Origin: Geobacteraceae bacterium
GTDB lineage: Bacteria; Desulfobacterota; Desulfuromonadia; Geobacterales; Geobacteraceae
NCBI GenBank assembly: GCA_028683555.1
Contig: JAQUHN010000001.1
Location: 1-64,000 of the forward strand
Length of the DNA stretch: 64,000 nt
Direction: 5' to 3'
Position 1 is the stretch's first letter. The number at the start of each line of letters is the position of its first letter. The notes below the pieces were generated by a model that saw only the letters and a list, made by a program, of their open reading frames with translations, was not told where the DNA came from and ran no database searches. Made by a program: the position numbers and the translations under genes. Positions 37,898 to 46,567 of this stretch are shown in pieces.

Positions 37898-39064
37898 ATG
37901 GCTTTAGCAGAACAGAGTTTCTTTTTCTTCATTCCGACTATCAGCATTCTTGGTGTAGGTTGTTCTAAGGAAGCAGGCCCCAAAGCTAAATCCTTGGGCT
38001 TCAAAAAAGCTCTGCTTGTAACCGACGCCGGCTTGGCGAAAATGGGCGTTGCCGACATCATCGGTGGTTACCTGAAGGCCGAAGGCGTTGATTATGTTCT
38101 TTATTCCGGCGCTGAGCCCAATCCTACCGACATAAACGTACGTGACGGCGTTAAAGTATGGAAAGACAACGGCTGTGACTCCCTGATCTCTCTGGGTGGC
38201 GGTAGCTCCCATGACTGCGGTAAGGGTATTGGCCTCATGATGTCCAACCCCGGGAAAGACATCCGTGATTTCGAAGGCCTCGACGTTTCCACCGAGAACT
38301 TCGTTCCTTACATCGCCATCAACACCACCGCTGGTACCGCCAGCGAAATGACCCGTTTCTGCATCATCACCAACACCGATACCCATGTTAAAATGGCTAT
38401 CGTTGACTGGCGTGTAACAGCACAGGTATGTATCGTTGACCCGGTCCTCATGCTCGGCAAGCCGCCCGCATTGACCGCAGCAACCGGTATGGACGCCCTT
38501 ACCCACGCTGTTGAAGCATATGTATCAACCATCGCTGAGCCGATCACCGACGCATGCGCCATCAAGGCCATCGAACTGATCGCCAAAGCTCTGCCCCGCG
38601 CAGTTGCTCTGGGTTCCGACCTCCAGGCACGTGACGATATGGCATGGGCAGAATTCCTTGCCGGTATGGCATTCAACAACGCCGGTCTCGGCTACGTTCA
38701 CGCCATGGCTCACCAGCTGGGCGGTTTCTACAACCTGCCGCACGGTGTTTGCAACGCCATCCTGTTGCCGCACGTTGAGCAGTACAACCTGATTGCCGCT
38801 CCGGCTCGTCTTGCTGACGTTGCCAAGGCAATGGGCGTTCCCATAGACGGTCTGTCAGTGATGGATGCAGCACAGGCAGCCATCGACGCCATCAAGAAAC
38901 TGTCCGCACAGATCGGTATTCCGCCGAACCTCACCGTTCTTGGCGTGAAAGAAGCCGACCTCAAGGTTATGGCTGAAAACGCAAAGAAAGACGTTTGCCA
39001 GCTCATGAATCCGCGTACTGCTACTCTTGATCAGGTTATCGATATCTTCAAGAACGCAATGTAA
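37898..39064 (+). CDS. Iron-containing alcohol dehydrogenase
   Basis: 388 residues of the group III (iron-type) alcohol dehydrogenase family. The NAD-binding region has SLGGGSSHDCGKGI near residue 97. Metal ligands are expected from the Asp near 195 and histidines in HAVEAYVS, MAHQLGGFYNLPHGVCNA and LLPHVEQYN. It oxidises primary alcohols such as ethanol or butanol, or reduces aldehydes. Codon use is strongly biased, which implies high expression. It follows a sigma-54 promoter and a likely cognate activator, and precedes an aldehyde oxidoreductase, so I infer alcohol oxidation to acid. The ATG follows TGGAGG. A terminator ends the transcript. Confidence 0.94.
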   Translation: MALAEQSFFFFIPTISILGVGCSKEAGPKAKSLGFKKALLVTDAGLAKMGVADIIGGYLKAEGVDYVLYSGAEPNPTDINVRDGVKVWKDNGCDSLISLGGGSSHDCGKGIGLMMSNPGKDIRDFEGLDVSTENFVPYIAINTTAGTASEMTRFCIITNTDTHVKMAIVDWRVTAQVCIVDPVLMLGKPPALTAATGMDALTHAVEAYVSTIAEPITDACAIKAIELIAKALPRAVALGSDLQARDDMAWAEFLAGMAFNNAGLGYVHAMAHQLGGFYNLPHGVCNAILLPHVEQYNLIAAPARLADVAKAMGVPIDGLSVMDAAQAAIDAIKKLSAQIGIPPNLTVLGVKEADLKVMAENAKKDVCQLMNPRTATLDQVIDIFKNAM

Positions 39065-39090
39065 TTTAACTAGCTTTAACTGTTTTACTC

Positions 39091-39120
39091 GGGGGGTGGA
39101 TTTTCCACCCCCCAACTTTT
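39091..39120 (+). terminator. Intrinsic terminator after the alcohol dehydrogenase
   Basis: GGGGGGTGGA pairs with TCCACCCCCC around a short T loop, followed by AACTTTTAT. Confidence 0.75.
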
Positions 39121-39420
39121 ATCTTCGCTTCAAAACAATCAGGTTAAAGTATCCCTGCCTCAAAAATACGCCTAAATGGCGCCGCACCTTTGGTGGTACG
39201 CAGAAGAAAACGCAAAGCCAGCCAAGGGAGTTCGCGCCGACAGGATGCATTGGTTCTGTTCTATTTTAGGACGTAGTCGCTTTATACAATAGTTTTGTCT
39301 TTTTATGATACATCACGGTATTGCCCATTATACGACGGAATTCCAGATATTTCTACGTTTGCATGGGTTTTGTTTTGTTTGATTGGTTGACTCAATTGTC
39401 GCTAGATTAAGGATACTCCC

Positions 39421-39440
39421 TGATTTTTCGATAAAAATCA
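39421..39440. promoter_or_regulatory. Inverted repeat upstream of the aldehyde oxidoreductase
   Basis: TGATTTTT and AAAAATCA form an 8-bp inverted repeat around CGAT, about 40 bases before the predicted -35 box. It is a candidate regulator site. No binding protein can be named. Confidence 0.35.
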
Positions 39441-39481
39441 AACAGGGTTCCAGTCGCAACAATAAAGATTTTATTTTTCTT

Positions 39482-39509
39482 TTGAGTTGTGGTATGTTTC
39501 TTTCATAAT
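39482..39509 (+). promoter_or_regulatory. Predicted sigma-70 promoter of the aldehyde oxidoreductase
   Basis: TTGAGT at 39482-39487 and CATAAT at 39504-39509, with a 16-base spacer. The leader would be about 45 bases. Confidence 0.45.
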
Positions 39510-39560
39510 GTAGTCCCGGGCAGCTTCAAAAATGAAAAAAGAATGGGAATGGAGGAAAGT

Positions 39561-41294
39561 ATGGGAGACAAGATTATCCGTATCAACATGACGAACCTCA
39601 CAACTGCTGTTGAGGCAGTGCCGGCTGAGTGGGCTGGCCTTGGTGGTCGTGGTCTTACCTCGACTATCATCGCAAAAGAGGTTCCACCGATGTGCGAAGC
39701 GCTTGGTAAATATAACAAGCTTGCTTTTTCACCCGGCTTGTTGACAGCTACTGCGGCCGCTAACTCCGGTCGTCTTTCCGCTGGTTTCAAGAGTCCTCTG
39801 ACCGGTGGTATCAAGGAAAGTAATGCTGGTGGAACTGCAGCACAGAAGCTCGAAAGACTTGGTATCAAGGCTGTCATTATCGAAGGTATGCCTGAGAAGG
39901 ACACCTGGTACAGCATCCACATCGATAATAACGGTGCAACAATTAAAGAAGATGTTGAATACATCGGCAAAGGTAACTACGAGCTTTTCAACATCATCGG
40001 TGAAAAAATGGGACCGAAAATCGGTGTCCTTGCAATTGGTCCTGCTGGTGAGTACAAAATGGCAGCAGCCAATATTTCTGTTAAAGATCCCGATGGCAAC
40101 ATTCGCAGCCACGGCCGTGGTGGTGGCGGTGCAGTTATGGGTTCCAAAAAAATCAAGTACATCACCATTGATGAGACTGGCGGACCTGGCGTTACCATCG
40201 CAGATCCCGAGAAGTTCAAGACTCAGGCCAGAATCTTTGCCAAAGCAATGCTTGATCACCCCGTTACCGGCCAGGGTCTCCCGACCTACGGTACCGACGT
40301 ATTGATCAACATCCTGAACGAAGCTGGTGGTCTTCCCACCAAGAACTTCCGTTTCGGAACCGTAGATCATCCGGAGAAAATTTGTGGTGAAACAGTACAT
40401 GATACCATTGCTGCTCGTCCCAATGGCGTGACTGCTCATGGCTGTCATGCTGGTTGTATCATCAAGTGTTCCCAGATTTATACCGACAAAGACGGTAAAT
40501 ACATCACTTCCGGTTTCGAGTATGAGACCATCTGGGGTTTTGGTTGCGCTTGTAACATTGAAGACCTCGATGACATCGCAAAGAACGACTGGGTAATGGA
40601 CGATGTCGGTGTTGACTCTATTGAAGGTGCGGTTCTCATGAGCGTTGCTATGGAAGCCGGTATTATTCCTTGGGGTGACGGCAAGGCTACCTATCGTCTC
40701 TTCGACGAAGATATGCGCAAAGGTACCCCGCTCGGCCGCATTCTCGGCAATGGCGCAGGTTCTGTCGGCAAGACCTATGGTCTTACCAGGATTCCGGTTG
40801 TAAAGAATCAGGGTATTCCGGCATATGATCCCCGTTCCGTTAAGGGTATCGGTATTACCTACTCCACTTCTACCATGGGTGCTGACCATACTGCAGGTTA
40901 CACCATTGCCACGAACATCCTGAAGGTTGGTGGTTTTGTTGATCCTCTTTCAAAAGAAGGACAGGTAGAACTTTCCAGAAACCTGCAGATTGCAACTGCT
41001 GCCGTTGACAGTACCGGTTTCTGTATTTTCGTAGCTTTCCCGGCACTTGATATTCCCGAGTGCTTCACTGCTATTTACGAAATGATCAATGCCCGTTATG
41101 GTCTGAGCCTGACCGCAGACGACGTTGTTGCTCTCGGTAAGCAGATTCTCAAAATTGAGCACGCATTCAACCTGGCTGCCGGTATGACGAACAAGTCTGA
41201 CCGTCTCCCTGAATTCTTTGAAGAGCCCATTCCGCCGCATAACGCAGTATGGGATTTCTCTGATGCAGAAATTGATGAGTTCTGGAACTTCTAA
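39561..41294 (+). CDS. Aldehyde:ferredoxin oxidoreductase (tungsten pterin)
   Basis: 577 residues. The enzyme oxidises aldehydes to acids and passes electrons to ferredoxin. It uses a bis-pterin tungsten (or molybdenum) cofactor and one [4Fe-4S] cluster. Domain 1 has the WAGLGGRGLTS and FSPGLLTATAAANSGR segments. Cluster ligands are predicted at C295, C299, C303 and C488. The first three read C-x3-C-x3-C, where the Pyrococcus enzyme has C-x2-C-x3-C. The ATG at 39561 has GGAGG at 39551-39555; earlier in-frame starts overlap that site. Codon use suggests high expression. Neighbours include moaA and a MOSC protein, which fit the cofactor need. Confidence 0.94.
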   Translation: MGDKIIRINMTNLTTAVEAVPAEWAGLGGRGLTSTIIAKEVPPMCEALGKYNKLAFSPGLLTATAAANSGRLSAGFKSPLTGGIKESNAGGTAAQKLERLGIKAVIIEGMPEKDTWYSIHIDNNGATIKEDVEYIGKGNYELFNIIGEKMGPKIGVLAIGPAGEYKMAAANISVKDPDGNIRSHGRGGGGAVMGSKKIKYITIDETGGPGVTIADPEKFKTQARIFAKAMLDHPVTGQGLPTYGTDVLINILNEAGGLPTKNFRFGTVDHPEKICGETVHDTIAARPNGVTAHGCHAGCIIKCSQIYTDKDGKYITSGFEYETIWGFGCACNIEDLDDIAKNDWVMDDVGVDSIEGAVLMSVAMEAGIIPWGDGKATYRLFDEDMRKGTPLGRILGNGAGSVGKTYGLTRIPVVKNQGIPAYDPRSVKGIGITYSTSTMGADHTAGYTIATNILKVGGFVDPLSKEGQVELSRNLQIATAAVDSTGFCIFVAFPALDIPECFTAIYEMINARYGLSLTADDVVALGKQILKIEHAFNLAAGMTNKSDRLPEFFEEPIPPHNAVWDFSDAEIDEFWNF

Positions 41295-41319
41295 TTTAAG
41301 CTTGTAATCCTGTAGGGTA

Positions 41320-41355
41320 ATACGGGCACTCTTTCGGGGGTGCCCGTATTTTTTT
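41320..41355 (+). terminator. Intrinsic terminator after the aldehyde oxidoreductase
   Basis: ATACGGGCAC (41320-41329) pairs with GTGCCCGTAT (41340-41349), followed by a T run. Confidence 0.92.
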
Positions 41356-41508
41356 GTCTATACTTTATCCGGAAAGTTTCCTATAGTAACCTAGTAACCA
41401 TAGTGTAATAGTAGGGCTCATTACTGAAGCCACTCTGCTTATTCTTCTTGCTTTTAGTCATGGGTCAGTTGGAGAGTGCCGCCGATAACTGGTATGAAAG
41501 GTTTTGAT

Positions 41509-42486
41509 ATGCCTTTAGTTGATTCTTTTGGAAGGAAGATAAATTATCTCAGGTTATCGATAACAGATCGATGTAACTTTCGATGCCTATATTGCATGCC
41601 GGAAGATGGTGTCAACAAGGTTTGTCACCATGAAATCCTGAGTTATGAGGAACTTTTGCTTCTTGCCCGGACTGTTGTCCCTCTCGGTATTGAAAAAATC
41701 CGGGTAACCGGCGGTGAGCCGCTTGTCAGAACGGGTGTTGTGCCTTTCCTGAAAGAATTATCACAACTGCCTGGTCTTCGTCAGTTGGTTTTAACCACCA
41801 ATGCTTCGCTGCTGGAAGATATGGCAACTCAATTAAAGGACGCAGGCGTTCAGCGGCTCAATATCAGCCTCGATTCGCTTTGCCCGGATAATTTTGCGGC
41901 CATAACCCGTGGCGGGGATCTGGCAAAGGTATTGGCTGGCATCCGAAGAGCGAATGAAATCGGTTTTCCAGTCAAGATAAATGTTGTTGCCATGCGTGGC
42001 GTTAATGATCATGAATTTCTAGACTTTGCGGCTCTTACCATTGAGAAACCTTTCGCGATCCGGTTTATTGAGTATATGCCGACGCGCAAAGACGAGTCAT
42101 GGGAGTCACGGGTTATATCCGGGGAAGAAATTCTTCAGAGAATTGCCGAGAGGTACCCCCTTCAGCCAGTGGTTCGAGGTGAAATGGCTGGCCCTTCCAG
42201 GGATTACAAGATTGATGGTGCTCTTGGTACAGTAGGCGTAATTACCCCTGTTTCCGGGCACTTTTGTCATGATTGTAATCGTATCAGGGTTACATCTCAA
42301 GGGATGGTGAAGAACTGTCTTTTTGCCGACACAGAAGTTGATCTGAAACCCTATTTGCGAGCAGGGGACGTGACGGCATTGCAGGAAATGCTCAAGAAAA
42401 TCGTTACTGACAAGCCTGGGAAATACCTTATTTCTGATAAAGAATCATCGCATCAACCGTTTTCAATGTCCAAGGTTGGTGGCTAA
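41509..42486 (+). CDS. moaA: GTP 3',8-cyclase (molybdopterin step 1)
   Basis: 325 residues. This radical SAM enzyme starts molybdopterin synthesis from GTP, with MoaC. The first cluster uses C22, C26 and C29 (CNFRCLYC). The second uses C-x2-C-x13-C in CHDCNRI...KNC near the end. The last residues SMSKVGG give the usual di-glycine tail. The ATG at 41509 has AAAGG at 41497-41501 and matches the family N-terminus MPLxDSFGR. It is encoded directly after a pterin enzyme, which suggests a dedicated or boosted cofactor supply. Confidence 0.95.
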   Translation: MPLVDSFGRKINYLRLSITDRCNFRCLYCMPEDGVNKVCHHEILSYEELLLLARTVVPLGIEKIRVTGGEPLVRTGVVPFLKELSQLPGLRQLVLTTNASLLEDMATQLKDAGVQRLNISLDSLCPDNFAAITRGGDLAKVLAGIRRANEIGFPVKINVVAMRGVNDHEFLDFAALTIEKPFAIRFIEYMPTRKDESWESRVISGEEILQRIAERYPLQPVVRGEMAGPSRDYKIDGALGTVGVITPVSGHFCHDCNRIRVTSQGMVKNCLFADTEVDLKPYLRAGDVTALQEMLKKIVTDKPGKYLISDKESSHQPFSMSKVGG

Positions 42487-42513
42487 AATACTATAGAAAA
42501 CGGAGTTTAATCT

Positions 42514-42963
42514 ATGCCTGGTAAAGTTGTTGCTGTTTGTGTCAGCGAGCAGAAGGGTGAGCGAAAGAAGCCCGTTACGGAAGTACTGGTCCGAGAGAAT
42601 CACGGTATAGTAGGAGATGCCCATGCTGGAGACTGGCACCGGCAGATTAGTCTGCTTGCGCTGGAGAGCATAAAAAAAATGCAGGCCAAAGGGCTCGATG
42701 TCACCACCGGCGACTTTGCCGAGAACATCACTACCGAAGGGATAGATCTTCCTTCCCTGCCGATCGGGACTAACCTTACCATTGGCGAAACTTTGCTTGA
42801 GGTTACCCAGATCGGTAAAGAGTGTCATACGCGTTGTGCCATATATCATCAGGCCGGTGATTGTGTGATGCCGCGTGAGGGTATCTTTGTTAAAGTGCTT
42901 CGCGGTGGAGTGATCAAGCCGGAAGACTCTGTACAAATAGTGCCGGAAAATAGCGACCTGTAA
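42514..42963 (+). CDS. MOSC domain protein
   Basis: 149 residues that form a single MOSC domain (about 20-145). It has GIVGDAHAGDWHRQISLLA, TTGDFAENITTEG and the cysteine-bearing GKECHTRCAIYHQAGDCVMPREG. MOSC domains occur in molybdenum cofactor sulfurases and are thought to bind pterin cofactor or transfer sulfur. Short stand-alone members often lie beside moa genes, as here, 27 bases after moaA. Confidence 0.92.
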   Translation: MPGKVVAVCVSEQKGERKKPVTEVLVRENHGIVGDAHAGDWHRQISLLALESIKKMQAKGLDVTTGDFAENITTEGIDLPSLPIGTNLTIGETLLEVTQIGKECHTRCAIYHQAGDCVMPREGIFVKVLRGGVIKPEDSVQIVPENSDL

Positions 42964-43106
42964 AAGATCTTTTCCGACTGCTAACCCACCATTGTGAAAT
43001 TCATGCTGTCAGCTTCTTGAAAAACAGATCTTTTTTCCGCAGGGACACTGAATACGCTACGTTCTGAGCCTATCCCGCGTGTAATCTGCGTTACTTCGGA
43101 ATTGCC

Positions 43107-43793
43107 ATGCTCACACTGATCCAGAATGATCCAGATGTTCCTCCAGGTAGTTTGCTTGATGTGTTAGCGGAAAACCAGGCTCCCTACCGAGTCATCAGCT
43201 CCTTTAGCGGAGAGACTTTCCCTTCGCTTGACGATGTCCCCGCCGTTATTGTTCTCGGTGGTGCAATGGGGGTACACGAGATCGATCGGTATCCCTATCT
43301 GGTTACTGTCAGGTCGTATATTGAAGAAGCCGTAAGTCGGAGTATACCGCTGCTGGGCATCTGCCTGGGGGGGCAACTGCTGGCTGAAGCCCTGGGTGCT
43401 GCAGTCCATTCACAAAAAAACGGCGAGATGGGAATTCATTCTGTTGCGGTGATGAACTCCGCGCGCATGGACCCCCTGTTTCTCGGGATTCCTGAACATT
43501 TTACCACCTTCCAATGGCATAATGACAGCTTTGAGATTCCTGATGGTGCTGCTTGCCTGGCATCGTCTCCTGGTTGCGCCCATCAGGCATTTCGCTATGG
43601 CAGCTGCCATTATGGACTGCAATTTCATCCAGAGGTGACGAAAAATATTGTTCGTTGCTGGGCACAGAATTCTTCAGAAGCTATTGATTCGATGAGGATC
43701 CTTGAAGACTTTCAGCGCCAAGAGGGTGCCTATTCTGCCATATCGCAAAAACTCCTGGAAAATTTCCTTCGACTGGCCCGGATTTTCGACTGA
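43107..43793 (+). CDS. Class I glutamine amidotransferase-like protein
   Basis: 228 residues of the GMP synthase-type amidotransferase fold. The nucleophile cysteine lies in LGICLGGQLLAEALG near residue 88. The His-Glu pair lies in LQFHPEVT near 173. No synthetase domain is attached. Stand-alone members can hydrolyse glutamine or gamma-glutamyl compounds for an unknown partner. It might be cotranscribed with the MOSC gene, but 143 bases separate them. Confidence 0.85.
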   Translation: MLTLIQNDPDVPPGSLLDVLAENQAPYRVISSFSGETFPSLDDVPAVIVLGGAMGVHEIDRYPYLVTVRSYIEEAVSRSIPLLGICLGGQLLAEALGAAVHSQKNGEMGIHSVAVMNSARMDPLFLGIPEHFTTFQWHNDSFEIPDGAACLASSPGCAHQAFRYGSCHYGLQFHPEVTKNIVRCWAQNSSEAIDSMRILEDFQRQEGAYSAISQKLLENFLRLARIFD

Positions 43794-43870
43794 GTCATGA
43801 TTCCCTTGCCGGGAAATTCCTTTCTGACTACCAAATGTTTCTTCACCACAAGATAATCTGGAGGTGATCC

Positions 43871-44977
43871 ATGAAAAGCACCGTTTTTTTCTCGGATATG
43901 AGAACTTCCAAAACTGCAAATCTGTTCGATAAAATCGGAAGCATTCTGGATCAGTCCGGGTTGGCAGGGGTCGTGAATTCCGGAGACCTGGTTGCGGTAA
44001 AGATACATTTTGGCGAGAAGGGCAATCACGCATTTATTCGTCCGGTATTTATCAGAAGAGTTGTGGAAGAAATCAGGAAATGTGGCGGGCTCCCGTTTCT
44101 CACTGATTCATCAACGCTGTATCCCGGTCAGCGAAAGAATGCAGTTGCGGCGCTGACCTGTGCGGTAGAAAATGGTTTTGCTGATGCTGTTGTTGGCGCT
44201 CCATTGATAATGTGTGACGGACTGCGGGGAGATGCCGCGGTTGAAACGGCTATTGACGGGGAATTTTTTACACGTGTTAAAATTGCCGCGGAAATTGCCG
44301 AGGCTGATTCGCTTGTTGCGGTGTCCCATTTCAAGTGCCACGAATTGACCGGGTTCGGTGGAGCTTTGAAAAATCTGGGCATGGGGTGCTCCAGTCGAGC
44401 CGGAAAACTGCAGCAGCATTCATCGCTGGCTCCGGTTGTCAGCAGTGAATTGTGTACAGCCTGTGGCGCCTGTCTCAAAGCCTGCGCGCACAATGCCATC
44501 GTTGTTGGCGACGGCTGTGCCAGTATTGAGCCAACCCTTTGTGTCGGATGTGGCCGATGTGTTTCTTGCTGTCCTCATAAGGCGGTGAAGGTTCAGTGGA
44601 ATGAAGCCTCATCTGTGGTCATGAAGAAGATGGCTGAGTATGCGCGGGGGGCTCTGGTCGGCAAGGAACAGGCAACACTTTTTCTGAATTTCATTACCCA
44701 GGTTTCTCCTGCCTGTGACTGTTACGGCCATGCAGATGCTCCGATTGTCAACGATATCGGTATCTGCGCCTCAAAGGATCCGGTTGCGCTCGACCAAGCC
44801 TGTGCCGACTTGGTAAATGCCGCAGCTGGCAACCGGAATACCGCCTTGAAATCGGCCTTCGAGCCGGGAGAGGATAAATTCAGGGGGCTCTATCCTGCTG
44901 TTGACTGGACAATTCAGCTGCAGCATGCCGAGAAAATGGGGCTAGGGACACGGAAGTACCGACTGGTTGAAATCTGA
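43871..44977 (+). CDS. DUF362 protein with two [4Fe-4S] ferredoxin motifs
   Basis: 368 residues. The DUF362 body has GDLVAVKIHFGEKGNHAFIRP, FLTDSSTLYPGQRKNAV, VAVSHFKCHELTGFGGALKNLGMGC and SKDPVALDQA. A ferredoxin insert at about 190-235 carries CTACGACLKACAHNAI and CVGCGRCVSCCPHKAV, two complete [4Fe-4S] sites. The family is common in anaerobes and its reaction is unknown. An electron-carrier or flavin-linked redox role is likely. Its place after the ferredoxin-linked aldehyde oxidoreductase cluster is suggestive only. The ATG follows GGAGG. Confidence 0.87.
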   Translation: MKSTVFFSDMRTSKTANLFDKIGSILDQSGLAGVVNSGDLVAVKIHFGEKGNHAFIRPVFIRRVVEEIRKCGGLPFLTDSSTLYPGQRKNAVAALTCAVENGFADAVVGAPLIMCDGLRGDAAVETAIDGEFFTRVKIAAEIAEADSLVAVSHFKCHELTGFGGALKNLGMGCSSRAGKLQQHSSLAPVVSSELCTACGACLKACAHNAIVVGDGCASIEPTLCVGCGRCVSCCPHKAVKVQWNEASSVVMKKMAEYARGALVGKEQATLFLNFITQVSPACDCYGHADAPIVNDIGICASKDPVALDQACADLVNAAAGNRNTALKSAFEPGEDKFRGLYPAVDWTIQLQHAEKMGLGTRKYRLVEI

Positions 44978-45004
44978 TTGAAACCAGGTATAGCGGAATG
45001 TCGG

Positions 45005-45040
45005 CAGGGCAGGGGCGTTTTCTCCTGCCCTGTTCTATTT
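45005..45040 (+). terminator. Intrinsic terminator between convergent genes
   Basis: CAGGGCAGG (45005-45013) pairs with CCTGCCCTG (45024-45032), followed by TTCTATTTT. It ends the DUF362 transcript and reaches the stop codon of the convergent thioesterase gene. Confidence 0.75.
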
Positions 45041-45481
45041 TGGCCTTTTTATCCGGAAGGTCGAGTGAAAAGTTGCTGTCTTGATGTCGTTCTCGTCAAA
45101 AACCTCGGCCTTCCCCTTTATTGTTCTTTCGTCCCTTTCAATGATGGTTGCGACGGCACGGACAGTGCCGCTTTTGACCGGAGCGTGAAAAGAAAGAGAG
45201 AGCTCAACCGTAGCAAAATGGCTGCCTTCCGGGAGAACTGACTTGATTGCCATGGCCACGGCGGTATCTGCCAGCGAGGTAACGGCACCGCCGTGCATAA
45301 GACCCTTTCCCTGTGCCAGTTTTACCCGAAACGGCATGGACAGCACGGCCCGGCCCGCAGCTGCTTCCTCGATCCGCATGCCAAGAAATTCTTCGAAAGG
45401 AGCGCAGGCTATCCATTCGGGAAGCTCGAAGGGTGGGGGGGCTTCAGCAGACATCGGTTGCTCGTAAACGGCTTCGTACAT
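45035..45481 (-). CDS. PaaI-type hotdog-fold thioesterase
   Basis: 148 residues with a single hotdog fold. Diagnostic segments are LGMRIEEAAAGRAVLSMP, LMHGGAVTSLADTAVAMA (with the HGG catalytic loop) and TVELSLSFHAPVKSGTVRA. Such enzymes hydrolyse acyl-CoA thioesters, often phenylacetyl-type. The substrate is not known. The ATG follows AGGAGAG. It stands alone, with terminators on both sides. Confidence 0.88.
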   Translation of the reverse strand: MYEAVYEQPMSAEAPPPFELPEWIACAPFEEFLGMRIEEAAAGRAVLSMPFRVKLAQGKGLMHGGAVTSLADTAVAMAIKSVLPEGSHFATVELSLSFHAPVKSGTVRAVATIIERDERTIKGKAEVFDENDIKTATFHSTFRIKRPK

Positions 45482-45513
45482 GAAGAGCTCTCCTTTCAGA
45501 TGCTGTTTGCAGT

Positions 45514-45548
45514 GAAAAGGGCCGCCCTGGAAGAGCGGCCCTTTTTTT
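45514..45548. terminator. Bidirectional hairpin terminator
   Basis: AAAAGGGCCGCC pairs with GGCGGCCC/GAGCGGCCC around a CTGGAAGA loop, with a T run on the plus strand and TTTTC on the minus strand. It should end the minus-strand transketolase transcript. Confidence 0.7.
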
Positions 45549-45607
45549 AATTAGAACGTTTGTGTCGTTTCATATTGGCAGTACCAAGTGATCGACTCCA
45601 AAAAAGA

Positions 45608-46546
45608 TTAACCGTTCTGTTTCTTGGCAAGTACTTCCTGTGCCGCTTCGACTAGGTCAGCAGGAGTCAGGCCGAAATACTTGATCAACTCTTCTGCCTT
45701 GCCGGAAGTTCCGAAACGGTCGTAAATTCCCACTCTTTTGAGATGCGTGGGATGATGTTCTGCGAGGAGTTCGGCAACGGCTGAGCCGAGACCGCCGATC
45801 ACCGAATGTTCTTCCGCTGTTACGATTGCGCCGGTTTCCCTGGCTGCGTTCAGTATTATTTCCTGATCAAGCGGCTTGATTGTTGCGATGTGTACGACGC
45901 GGGCGGATATCCCTTGCTCGCCGAGAAGTGCGGCGGCCTGGATTGCCTGTGCCGTCATGATTCCCGTGGTAATAAAAGTCATGTCGGTGCCGGCAGCAAG
46001 TTCGACCCCTTTGCCGAGGACAAAGTCGTGATCATCCGGGAAAATTGCCGGAACCTTGTTCCTCCCAAGACGGATGTAGAAAGGGCCATTGTGTGCCGCG
46101 GCTGCAGTAATGGCACCCCGCGTTTCAGCGGCATCGGCCGGAACGATGACGGTCATATTGGGAATGGCTCGCATGATAGCGATATCTTCTACCGATTGGT
46201 GAGACCCGCCATCTTCACCAACTGTTATTCCGCCGTGGGTAGGAACGATCTTGACGTTTGCCTTGGGATAGGCAACCGATTGCCGGATCTGTTCCCAAGC
46301 ACGGCCAGCCGCAAATATGGCAAAAGTTGAAACAAAAGGAATTTTACCTGCGGCCGCCAGACCTGCGGCGGTTCCTACCATATTGGCTTCGGCAATGCCC
46401 ATATTAAAAAATCGCTCTGGAAACTTCCGCGCGAAAACTCCTGTCTTGGTGGAGCCGGAAAGATCTGCGTCAAGTACGACAATATTGCTGTTTTGTTCGC
46501 CCAGTTGGGCGAGTGTCTCGCCGTAGGCGTCCCTCGTTGCCTTCAT
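45608..46546 (-). CDS. Transketolase, C-terminal subunit
   Basis: 312 residues. They hold the pyrimidine-binding and C-terminal domains of transketolase, including VVLDADLSGSTKT, FNMGIAEANMVGTAAGLA, GEDGGSHQSVEDIA and TAEEHSVIGGLGSAVAE. It forms one enzyme with the N-terminal subunit 21 bases upstream. Split transketolases of this kind are common in anaerobes and archaea. They move two-carbon units in the pentose phosphate pathway or in related aromatic and vitamin precursors. Confidence 0.93.
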   Translation of the reverse strand: MKATRDAYGETLAQLGEQNSNIVVLDADLSGSTKTGVFARKFPERFFNMGIAEANMVGTAAGLAAAGKIPFVSTFAIFAAGRAWEQIRQSVAYPKANVKIVPTHGGITVGEDGGSHQSVEDIAIMRAIPNMTVIVPADAAETRGAITAAAAHNGPFYIRLGRNKVPAIFPDDHDFVLGKGVELAAGTDMTFITTGIMTAQAIQAAALLGEQGISARVVHIATIKPLDQEIILNAARETGAIVTAEEHSVIGGLGSAVAELLAEHHPTHLKRVGIYDRFGTSGKAEELIKYFGLTPADLVEAAQEVLAKKQNG

Positions 46547-46567
46547 GGTGCTCTTCCTCTCTTTCTG

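Larger units (their letters stand above)
39065..39560. other. Control region of the aldehyde oxidoreductase gene
   Basis: About 495 bases. A terminator (39091-39120), an 8-bp inverted repeat (39421-39440) and a sigma-70 type promoter (39482-39509) are listed separately. No GG-N10-GC element of good quality is present. This gene therefore does not obviously share the sigma-54 control of its neighbour. Confidence 0.5.

Noticed and set aside
39729-40889. 386-residue minus-strand frame opposite the aldehyde oxidoreductase
   Set aside because: Length comes from the strong codon bias of the sense gene. The translation is low in recognisable features and the sense gene is certain.
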